From Pseudomonas anguilliseptica (GTDB lineage: Bacteria; Pseudomonadota; Gammaproteobacteria; Pseudomonadales; Pseudomonadaceae), in NCBI RefSeq assembly GCF_900105355.1, contig NZ_FNSC01000001.1, forward strand, positions 2,852,001-2,916,000: DNA of 64,000 nucleotides, given 5' to 3'. The translations under genes were made by a program, and so were the position numbers. A model generated the notes under the pieces. That model searched no databases. It was not told where the DNA came from and worked only from the letters and a program-made list of their open reading frames with translations. Numbering within the stretch: position 1 is the stretch's first letter; every line of letters starts with the position of its first letter. Below are positions 45,907 through 52,950 of the stretch, one piece after another.

Positions 45907-47022
45907 CTAAACCAGACGCAGGTGGTTGTCCCAAAGGCCGGCAGGCAGCTGCAGGGGCTTGCTGCTGATCTGGGGGCTGCGGCAGTCATACAGGCGGCAA
46001 CGGCCAACGCCGCTGCTGACCACAAAGCCGTCGGCTACCGCGCCTACGCCGGCGCAATCGGCCAGAGGCGCATCCAGGCGCAGTTCGGCGCTGTCCAGAT
46101 CCCAGATAAACACCCGGTTGCCGCGGGGAGCAGTCAACGCCAGCAGGCGCAGCTCGCTGTGGATCGCCACGCTGGCGGTGTACTGGTTCATCAGTTGGCG
46201 CTGCGCATCGGCTACCGGAAAGTACTGGAAGGGCTGGCCAGGGCGTTTGATCGCCAAGAGCGGCACCACATCGCTGATCTCGTCCATATATTGCTGGCCG
46301 GTGACCAGGGTGCCGTCGCTGGCCACGGCCATATGGCGCACGCTGTTCATCCGTTCGGGCAGCTGCTCCCGACTGATCAGGCTGCCGTCGCGGCGCAGCA
46401 GCACCAGGCTGGACTCCATGGCGTCGAGATTCATTTCCACCCGGCTATCGGCCTCGGTGCGGATGCCGCCGTTGGCCACGGCCAGGGTTTCACCGTCTGG
46501 CAGCCAGAGCAGTTGGTGCGGGCCGATGCCGTGGGTCGACAGTTCGCTGCTGCGCAGTAGCTGTTCACCTTGCAGGCGATAGACACCGAGTACGCCGCGA
46601 CCGGGGTCGGAGGTGTCGTTCTCGGTGGCGTACAGCCATTCGCCGTCCTTGTGGAACACCGCGTGGCCGTAGAAATGGCGCTGCTTGGGTGAGTTCAGGG
46701 TCTGCAGCAGACGGCCGTTACGGGTGTCGATCAGGTAGCTCTGGGTGCTCGGGCGACGGCCGACAAACAGCGCCATAGGCAAAAACGGATGGCCGATCAC
46801 ATCGTGGCAGCGCTCGCTGACCTGGGTGGCAAACACCTGGCTGCCATCCAGTCGGTAACCCACCGCGAAGTGCTTGCCAGCGCTGTCGTTGCGCGCCGAC
46901 AGCAGCAGCGGCTGGGCGCCGCTGTGCATAAGCGTCCAGCCACCATAAGTGCCGGCGGCCGCTGCCGTGGCGGCAACAGCAGCGATGCTCAGCCCTAGAA
47001 AGGCGCGGCGATTGATCTGCAT
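45907..47022 (-). CDS. DUF1513 protein with Tat signal, iron cluster
   Basis: The 371-aa product begins MQINRRAFLGLSIAAVAATA, a twin-arginine export signal, so it should fold with a cofactor or partner in the cytoplasm before reaching the periplasm. The rest has repeated beta-strand patterns consistent with a beta-propeller. It is the last gene of the imelysin cluster, starting 3 bases after the preceding stop. Function unknown; linkage and the candidate Fur site upstream of the operon point to iron handling. Confidence 0.85.
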   Translation of the reverse strand: MQINRRAFLGLSIAAVAATAAAAGTYGGWTLMHSGAQPLLLSARNDSAGKHFAVGYRLDGSQVFATQVSERCHDVIGHPFLPMALFVGRRPSTQSYLIDTRNGRLLQTLNSPKQRHFYGHAVFHKDGEWLYATENDTSDPGRGVLGVYRLQGEQLLRSSELSTHGIGPHQLLWLPDGETLAVANGGIRTEADSRVEMNLDAMESSLVLLRRDGSLISREQLPERMNSVRHMAVASDGTLVTGQQYMDEISDVVPLLAIKRPGQPFQYFPVADAQRQLMNQYTASVAIHSELRLLALTAPRGNRVFIWDLDSAELRLDAPLADCAGVGAVADGFVVSSGVGRCRLYDCRSPQISSKPLQLPAGLWDNHLRLV

Positions 47023-47025
47023 GCT

Positions 47026-48087
47026 TTAGTCGCCGTCATGGGCGTTAAAGCCCAGCTGGATGCCCAGGGTCTTGGCCAGTTCGGATTCATGCAGGCGATG
47101 CAGCACATTCAGGCTGTCGTACAGGGCATTCACCTCTCTGCGGCCGGCTTCGTCGCTCAGCAGTTCGCCGAGCGGGCGCTGGGCGGCGGCCAGGCGCTGA
47201 CGGGTGTCGCTGTAGGCGGCGTTGATGCGTTGTTTCAGTGCGTCTTGATCACTGCCAAGCAGCGCCTGGATGCCATCCTGTTCGGCGCCCAGCCAGATGC
47301 GTTCGGCACTGGCCAGACTGGCGGCGAGGTTGGCCAGGCTGGCCTTGCTGCGCCAGGCTTCGGCCTGATAGGGCTGCGGCTGGCCTTTGCTTTGACGGCC
47401 GAGGGGCGTGCCGAGTTTCTTCTTCAGCCCGTCGATGGCGCTGACCTGGGTGCGCAGCAGCTCGGCCACCGCTTCCGGGGCTTCGGCGTAGCGGGCGTTG
47501 GGGAAGTCCTTGAGCAGCGTGGCCATACCGTCTTTGGCTTGCCACTGGCTCAGCACATCAGCGGCCAGTACTTGCTGGTGCTGACCGATGGCAACGATCA
47601 GCGGGCAGTAGCGGGCTTTCTGTTCGGCGACGCTCAGGTCGATAGCTGGGTCGAACAGCAGGTACTCATAGGCGGTGAGGCCTTGCACCACCACGCTGGA
47701 TTTATCCAGGTCGGCCGGGGTCAGCTCGGGTTTGCTGTTGACCAGCGCTTCAACCTGACGCGCTACCAGGTTCTTCTTGTCTGGCCAGAATTGCACCTGC
47801 CAGGCACGGTTGCCCTCTGCCAGTGGGCCGAAGGCCACCGGTTGCACGGCGGCCCAGGCGCTTTGCGCGCTGGCAAAGGCCTGGCGGGCCTCGGCTAGAT
47901 TCTGTTGGCCGGCGCAGAAGGCCTGACCGCTAACGGCAAGCTGGCGGTCGGCTTCGCTCCAGGCGCTGTAGATTGGCAGCAACACGCCATCGGTGAGCGC
48001 GCGGCTGACCTGCTGCTGCGGATCGCTTGGGCTGCAGGCGGTGAGCGTGAGGCTGAGCAGGGCGAGCGTGAGGGGTGAGCGGATCAT
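47026..48087 (-). CDS. Imelysin-family lipoprotein
   Basis: The 353-aa product has a lipoprotein signal ending LTLTAC and an imelysin-type helical body (PIYSAWSEADRQLAVS). Where canonical imelysins have GxHxxE, this protein reads GLTAYEYLLF, so the histidine is absent and it has probably lost, or changed, the metal or substrate site. It lies 10 bases after the di-heme gene and 3 bases before the DUF1513 gene, and is a second, diverged imelysin beside icmP. Confidence 0.87.
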   Translation of the reverse strand: MIRSPLTLALLSLTLTACSPSDPQQQVSRALTDGVLLPIYSAWSEADRQLAVSGQAFCAGQQNLAEARQAFASAQSAWAAVQPVAFGPLAEGNRAWQVQFWPDKKNLVARQVEALVNSKPELTPADLDKSSVVVQGLTAYEYLLFDPAIDLSVAEQKARYCPLIVAIGQHQQVLAADVLSQWQAKDGMATLLKDFPNARYAEAPEAVAELLRTQVSAIDGLKKKLGTPLGRQSKGQPQPYQAEAWRSKASLANLAASLASAERIWLGAEQDGIQALLGSDQDALKQRINAAYSDTRQRLAAAQRPLGELLSDEAGRREVNALYDSLNVLHRLHESELAKTLGIQLGFNAHDGD

Positions 48088-48097
48088 CTGCGGCTCC

Positions 48098-49513
48098 TTA
48101 CAACGAATTCAGGAAAGCCAACAGCGCGCTACGCTCGTCGGCATTGAAAGTCATGACCTGCTGCTTGGCCGCCTCGGCCTCGCCGCCATGCCAGAGGATG
48201 GCCTCCAGCAGGTTGCGCGCGCGGCCGTCATGCAGGAACTGGCTGTGACCGTTGACTGTTTCAGTCAGGCCGATGCCCCAGAGTGGCGGGGTGCGCCATT
48301 CGCGGCCGCTGGCGAGGAACTCCGGGCGGTTATCTGCCAGCCCGTCGCCCATATCATGCAGCAGCAGGTCGCTGTAGGGGCGGATCAGCTGATTGGCCAG
48401 TTCCGGTTCTGCTGCATCGGCCGCGGTGGTGAATTGCGGGGTGTGGCAGCCCTGGCAACCGGCCTGGTAGAACAGGTTTTTGCCGGCGAGCACTTGCGGC
48501 GTATCGGCGCCGCGCCGCGCCGGTACACCGAGGTTGCGGCTGTAGAACAGCACGCTGGCGAGGATGGTGTCGCTGACCTCGGGCTCGCCGCCATGGGGCG
48601 CGCTGCGGCAATCCGTCTGCGCCGTTGTGCAGTTGTCACGGGCCACCAGCGTGCTGGTAAGGCCCATGTCGTTGGCAAAGGCTTCGGCATTCTGCTGGTT
48701 GAGCGTCGGCTGACCGGCCTTCCAGCCAAAACGACCAAGCACCGTGCGTTGCTGCTCGCGGTCCCAGACCTGGTTGGCGCGCCCGGAAATGCCATCGCCA
48801 TTGCTGTCTTCGGGGTCGGCATTGGCCAGGATGGCCGCTTCGGGAATCGCTTCGAGCAGACCGAGGCCGATCATCGGCGGGGCAATACGCGCGGAGAACA
48901 GCGTGTCGGGATGCAGGGCGCCATACCCGAGCTGGCTGATTTCCAGGTTGGGCTTGCGCAGCTCGGCCTGCTGACCATCGGCCAAGCTGACCCGCTGCGT
49001 GCTGTAGCTGACGCGTACCTTGCCTTCAGGCGCGACGCCGGGGTTGGCCATGTCCTGCAGTTGACCGCCGTAGGTGGGTTCAGCCAGTACGCCGAGGCGC
49101 TGGATAATCTCGGCATGTTCGCTGCCGGCAGGAATCGACAGGCGTACCAGCATCGACACCGAGCTGAGCGCATCAGGCGCTGGCGGATGGCCGCGGCCGT
49201 CCTTGATATGGCAGTTCTGGCAGGCGTTGGTGTTGAACAGCGGGCCGAGGCCGTCACGCGCGGTGGTGGTGGCCGGCGCGGTGACCCAGGGATTGCGGAA
49301 GAAGCTGTTGCCGACGCTGAAATCCAGGCGGCGCGAAGTCGACAGGTTGGCAGACGGTAGGGAGAAGGCGTTCTGATCCGCCTTGCGTACGGTGGCGCTG
49401 CCGGCGGACAGGGCTTCGCCGGGCTCGGCTTGGGTGAACTGTGGGGGGGTATCGCAGGCGGCCAAGCTCAGGCTCAAAGCCAGCAGCAGCGCAACGCGAT
49501 GCGGCGCAAACAT
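48098..49513 (-). CDS. Di-heme c-type oxidoreductase-like lipoprotein (DUF1111)
   Basis: The 471-aa product has a lipobox (LSLAAC) and two CxxCH heme-attachment motifs, CQNCH near residue 97 and CQGCH near residue 358, in a DUF1111 context with similarity to MauG-like di-heme peroxidases. It should be exported by Sec and loaded with two hemes in the periplasm. It heads an operon with the second imelysin and the DUF1513 gene. A redox role in iron uptake is inference from the neighbours. Confidence 0.88.
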   Translation of the reverse strand: MFAPHRVALLLALSLSLAACDTPPQFTQAEPGEALSAGSATVRKADQNAFSLPSANLSTSRRLDFSVGNSFFRNPWVTAPATTTARDGLGPLFNTNACQNCHIKDGRGHPPAPDALSSVSMLVRLSIPAGSEHAEIIQRLGVLAEPTYGGQLQDMANPGVAPEGKVRVSYSTQRVSLADGQQAELRKPNLEISQLGYGALHPDTLFSARIAPPMIGLGLLEAIPEAAILANADPEDSNGDGISGRANQVWDREQQRTVLGRFGWKAGQPTLNQQNAEAFANDMGLTSTLVARDNCTTAQTDCRSAPHGGEPEVSDTILASVLFYSRNLGVPARRGADTPQVLAGKNLFYQAGCQGCHTPQFTTAADAAEPELANQLIRPYSDLLLHDMGDGLADNRPEFLASGREWRTPPLWGIGLTETVNGHSQFLHDGRARNLLEAILWHGGEAEAAKQQVMTFNADERSALLAFLNSL

Positions 49514-49573
49514 GAAAGGACATCCGCAACAGAAAACAGGCGGCCGATCTTAACAGTCCGCCCCGTTTTAAAT

Positions 49574-49592
49574 AAGACGGATTTGCATTATC
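49574..49592 (-). promoter_or_regulatory. Candidate Fur box upstream of the di-heme operon
   Basis: On the minus strand the 19 bases read GATAATGCAAATCCGTCTT, matching 13 of 19 positions of the Fur consensus with a perfect first heptamer. It ends 60 bases before the di-heme gene start, a suitable position for repression. Confidence 0.55.
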
Positions 49593-49709
49593 GATGGTGG
49601 TCAAAGGTCGCAGGGTGCCAAAAAAGGCTATATCCGAGCTGACTGTTACCGGCGATTTCGGCCCTGTAGGGGCGTGCTTGGCCGTGATCGGGGCCAGCCA
49701 GCGATCCAC

Positions 49710-49772
49710 TGTGGGAAGCGCTTCCGCGGCGAGCTTTCGGCGGTGCTTGTCGCGGCTGAAGTCCCTCCCACA
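49710..49772. repeat. REP-like palindromic intergenic repeat
   Basis: Two arms of about 23 bases form an imperfect inverted repeat: TGTGGGAAGCGCTTCCGCGG against the complement TGTGGGAGGGACTTCAGCCG. This text is like the common Pseudomonas interspersed palindrome of the GTGGGAGGGGCTTCAGCC type. The rest of this 371-base gap holds the Fur box and a terminator but no gene. Confidence 0.7.
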
Positions 49773-49799
49773 TCAGTCTCGCCATAAAAAGGCTGGCGT

Positions 49800-49838
49800 A
49801 AAAAAGCCGCGACTCGGATAAGGAGTCGCGGCTTTTTT
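49800..49838. terminator. Bidirectional terminator after icmP
   Basis: An 11-bp stem AGCCGCGACTC/GAGTCGCGGCT with a 7-base loop is flanked by A and T runs. It lies 46 bases past the icmP stop on the minus strand. Confidence 0.93.
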
Positions 49839-49884
49839 ATCGCTACAAGCTAGAACTTGGTGAGTTGCAGCAAGTTCTACGCGG

Positions 49885-51219
49885 TTAGAAGCTGTGGTCA
49901 GCGGTATCCGGGTTGAGATCACTGATACCCAGCTTGCCAGCGGCCTGCTCGATTGCGCCGGTCTGCTTGACCAGTGCGGCGATGGCATCACGAACAATCT
50001 GCTGGCCTTCGGCGTTGTCGGCGGCGATCAGCTGATCGAAGTGTTTACCATTGTTGGCACTGTCGACCAGCGCCTGCAGCTTGCCTTCGGTGGCTTCGAG
50101 GTCGGCTTTCAGGGCGCTGTCAGCGGCGGCGTCAACCTTGGCTACCAGCGACGACAGGCTTGGGCCGGTCAGAGTGGTGCCATCGACCTTCTTGTATTCG
50201 CCCAGGTAGACGTTGCGAATACCTTTGCCGTTGTAGAAGTGCGAGTTGTGGGTGTTGTCGCTGAAGCAGTCGTGCTCGTCTTCGGTGGAATTGGCTTCCA
50301 GCGCGACCTTCATGCGCTCGCCGGCCAGCTCGCCGAGTGACAGGCTACCCATGCCGAAGAGCATCTTGCGCAGGCCGTTTTCAGCGGTGTCGGCTTCCAG
50401 CGTGGCGCGGTAGTTGTCGGTCTTACCGGCTTGCCACTGCACAACCATCGCATCAAGGTCGCTGACCAGCAGGTCGGCGGCGGCTTTGATAAAGGCGCGG
50501 CGGCGCTCGTTGTTGCCGCCAGTGGCGCCTTCACCCACGAGGAAATCGCTGGCTGGGCGCTCGCCGGCGCCTGAATTGGTGCCGTTGAGGTCCTGGCCCC
50601 AGAGCAGGAACTCGATGGCGTGGTAACCGGTGGCGACGTTGGCTTCGGAACCGCCCAGCTCATTCAGGCTGGCCAGCAGTTCCGGGGTGATGGTGGTGAC
50701 GTCGAGCTTGTCTTCGCCGACCTGCAGTTCGGTATTGGCGATGATGTTGGCGCTGGCGCCTGGGTTGCCCAGGGCGTGTTGGTAATCCTTGGCGACGTAG
50801 TCGATCAGGCCTTCGTCCAGCGGCCAAGCGTTCAGCTGGCCTTCCCAGTCGTCGACCACGGCGTTGCCGAAGCGGAACACTTCGCTCTGCATGTAAGGCA
50901 CACGGGCTGCCAGCCAGGCTTCGCGGGCGGTTTTCAGAGTGTCGTCATTCGGGTTGGCGAGCAGGGCATCGATGGCACCTTGCAAGGTTTTTCCGGTGCT
51001 GACGGCATCGCTGAATACGGCCAGGGCCAGGTCGGCGTAGTGGCTGACCACCGCTTTGCTGGCCGCTTCATCGACTTGGCTGGTGGCAGCTACCGGGGCG
51101 CTGGCGCTGCTGGCGGCAGGTGCGGCAGCTTGGGTGTCGGGTGCTTTGTCTTCACCGCAACCGGCGAGTGAGATGGAGATGGCGAGCAGGCTGGCAGAGG
51201 CCAGGGGCATACGGAGCAT
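49885..51219 (-). CDS. icmP: Imelysin (insulin-cleaving metalloproteinase IcmP-like) lipoprotein
   Basis: The 444-aa product has a lipoprotein signal (MLRMPLASASLLAISISLAGC), a low-complexity Ala/Ser linker to about residue 50, and an imelysin domain. The GxHxxE motif is present in GYHAIEFLLWGQDLN near residue 235. The family is named after an insulin-cleaving protein of P. aeruginosa, but related imelysins are iron-regulated proteins similar to EfeO. The ATG at 51219 follows AAGGAT. It is a separate unit from the di-heme operon, with its own candidate Fur box. Confidence 0.92.
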   Translation of the reverse strand: MLRMPLASASLLAISISLAGCGEDKAPDTQAAAPAASSASAPVAATSQVDEAASKAVVSHYADLALAVFSDAVSTGKTLQGAIDALLANPNDDTLKTAREAWLAARVPYMQSEVFRFGNAVVDDWEGQLNAWPLDEGLIDYVAKDYQHALGNPGASANIIANTELQVGEDKLDVTTITPELLASLNELGGSEANVATGYHAIEFLLWGQDLNGTNSGAGERPASDFLVGEGATGGNNERRRAFIKAAADLLVSDLDAMVVQWQAGKTDNYRATLEADTAENGLRKMLFGMGSLSLGELAGERMKVALEANSTEDEHDCFSDNTHNSHFYNGKGIRNVYLGEYKKVDGTTLTGPSLSSLVAKVDAAADSALKADLEATEGKLQALVDSANNGKHFDQLIAADNAEGQQIVRDAIAALVKQTGAIEQAAGKLGISDLNPDTADHSF

Positions 51220-51283
51220 GGCGGAATCCTTTGCTGGTGAGAGTGGGCACCCACGCAAGCGGGTACAAAAACCGAAACATAAT

Positions 51284-51302
51284 GCGAAAGATTTTCATTT
51301 TG
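51284..51302 (-). promoter_or_regulatory. Candidate Fur box upstream of icmP
   Basis: On the minus strand the bases read CAAAATGAAAATCTTTCGC, matching 13 of 19 positions of the Fur consensus, with AATGA and AATC in register. It lies 65 bases before the icmP start. Being A+T-rich, a chance match is possible. Confidence 0.5.
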
Positions 51303-51419
51303 CGCAAAGGGTCAATGCAGCTTTTTCACTGCGAGCTGTGGGCAAAGTCTGCGATCGGGCAATTCGATAGGGCTAAAATGCCAGCACAGCTGCCTTCAAG
51401 AACCACTCAGGAGTTCCGC

Positions 51420-51992
51420 ATGAGCCTTACCAGTGTTGTCGTCATTGTGTTGTTGGTCCTGCTCGCGGCGTATGTCGTGGTGCTCTACAACGCGCTGGTG
51501 CGTTTGAAGCATGGCGTGAGCAAGGCCTGGTCGAATATCGACGTAATGCTCAAGCAGCGCCATGAGGAGCTGCCCAAGCTGGTGGAAACCTGCAAGCAGT
51601 ACATGCAGCACGAGCGCGGCACTCTGGAAGCAGTGATTGCTGCGCGTCAGGCGGTTTCCAGCGCCCAGGCCAAAGGTGACATGAATGCCCTGGGCAAGGC
51701 CGAGACGGGCCTGCGCGTCGGCCTGGGTCAGTTGTTCGCCTTGGCGGAGAACTACCCGGAGCTGAAAGCCAATGAGAGCTTCCAACACCTGCAGCAGCGT
51801 ATCAGTGGCCTGGAAAACGGTATTGCCGACCGCCGCGAGCTCTACAACGAGGCGGTTAACCTGAACAACGTGCGCATCGAGCAGTTCCCCGATGTGATCA
51901 TTGCTCGTGCCTTTGCCTTCAAAGAGGCCGCGCTGCTGGAGTTCAGCGAGGGTGAAAAAGCCGACGTCGATCTCAAATCGCTGTTTGGCTAA
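51420..51992 (+). CDS. LemA family protein
   Basis: The 190-aa product has one N-terminal membrane helix (SVVVIVLLVLLAAYVVVLYNALV) followed by a long four-helix bundle, with KAWSNIDVMLKQRHEELPKLVE and IARAFAFKEAALLEF as family landmarks. LemA proteins are inner-membrane anchored and of unknown function. The ATG at 51420 follows CAGGAGTTCC. The next gene encodes a GIDE-type membrane protein 3 bases downstream, a pairing often seen. Confidence 0.92.
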   Translation: MSLTSVVVIVLLVLLAAYVVVLYNALVRLKHGVSKAWSNIDVMLKQRHEELPKLVETCKQYMQHERGTLEAVIAARQAVSSAQAKGDMNALGKAETGLRVGLGQLFALAENYPELKANESFQHLQQRISGLENGIADRRELYNEAVNLNNVRIEQFPDVIIARAFAFKEAALLEFSEGEKADVDLKSLFG

Positions 51993-51995
51993 GCC

Positions 51996-52891
51996 GTGGA
52001 TATTCAAGGACAGGTTGTTGGGCTGGCCTGCAGTGTGGCGGTCAGTGCGGGCGGGGCATGGTGGTTCTTGCGGCGCTTCTCCCAGGCGCGGCATCTGCTC
52101 GATACGCCGACCTCGAAGATTCGTTCGGCAGCTCAGGGCTATGTTGAGTTTTATGGCGTACTGCATGACAGCACCGAGCCACAGCTGCTCGGCCCGCTGA
52201 CCAATACGCCGTGCCTGTGGTGGCGTTACAAGATCGAGAATACACCTCAAGCGGCAAGAAACGCAGCTGGCGCACGCTGGAAAGCGGCAGCAGTGAGGCG
52301 TTGCTGCGACTCGACGACAGCACCGGCAGTTGTCTGATCGACCCGCGTGGCGCTCAGGTGCGGCCACTGACCCGTGAAGTCTGGAAAGGCAGCCTGCGCC
52401 ACCCTCTGGGCGCGGCGAAAACCGGTTGGCGTGCGCTGTTCAGCAACGATGAGCGCTACCGCTATACCGAGGAACGTTTGCATGCCGGTCAGCCACTGTA
52501 CGCCATTGGCGATTTTCGCAGCAGCGGCGGCGGTCGCCAGGGCCTGGATCTATCGGCTGCTCAAGGTGCGGTGATTCGCGAGTGGAAGAGCGACTTTGGC
52601 GGCCTGCTGCAGCGCTTCGACAGCGACGGCAATGGTCAGCTGGATGAGCGTGAATGGCAGCGGGTACAGCTGGCCGCAAGCCTGGAGGCCGAAGACCGGC
52701 ATCGCCAGCAAAGCACCCAGCCGGAGCAGCATCACCTGAGCAAGCCGCGAGAAGCGCAGCCGTTTATTCTCTCCTGCGCCGGTGAGGATGAGCTGGTGCG
52801 TCAGTTCTACTGGCAGGCGGCTGGCGGTGTCGTGCTGTGTCTGGCCGGCGCGTTGGCAGCGGCCTGGTTACTGGGTATCAACAGCTTCTAG
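51996..52891 (+). pseudogene. GIDE-type (E3-ligase-like) membrane protein with EF-hand, frameshifted
   Basis: The first frame begins at a GTG (51996) and encodes a membrane helix and NTPCLWWRYKIE. The second frame, entered about 52240, continues YTSSGKKRSWRTLESGSSEA, which belongs to the same domain, and runs to a C-terminal helix (VVLCLAGALAAAWLLG). Joining them needs one missing base, probably in the A run of GAGAATAC. The whole would be about 298 aa and resembles prokaryotic GIDE-domain proteins found next to LemA. A canonical EF-hand loop, DSDGNGQLDERE, lies near the last third. It could be a real mutation or a sequencing error. Confidence 0.8.
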
Positions 52892-52906
52892 GTAAAGTGT
52901 CCGCAT

Positions 52907-52935
52907 AAAAAAGCCCGCCAATTGGCGGGCTTTTT
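52907..52935. terminator. Bidirectional terminator between GIDE gene and bifA
   Basis: The stem GCCCGCC/GGCGGGC with AATT loop has A and T runs on its two sides, so it can end both convergent transcripts. Confidence 0.95.
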
Positions 52936-52950
52936 CGTAGGCGTCTGGCG

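Noticed and set aside
45894..45911. Small hairpin TTTAGCG/CGCTAAA at the end of the DUF1513 gene as a terminator
   Set aside because: The stem is short, overlaps the stop codon and lacks a T run on the proper side.
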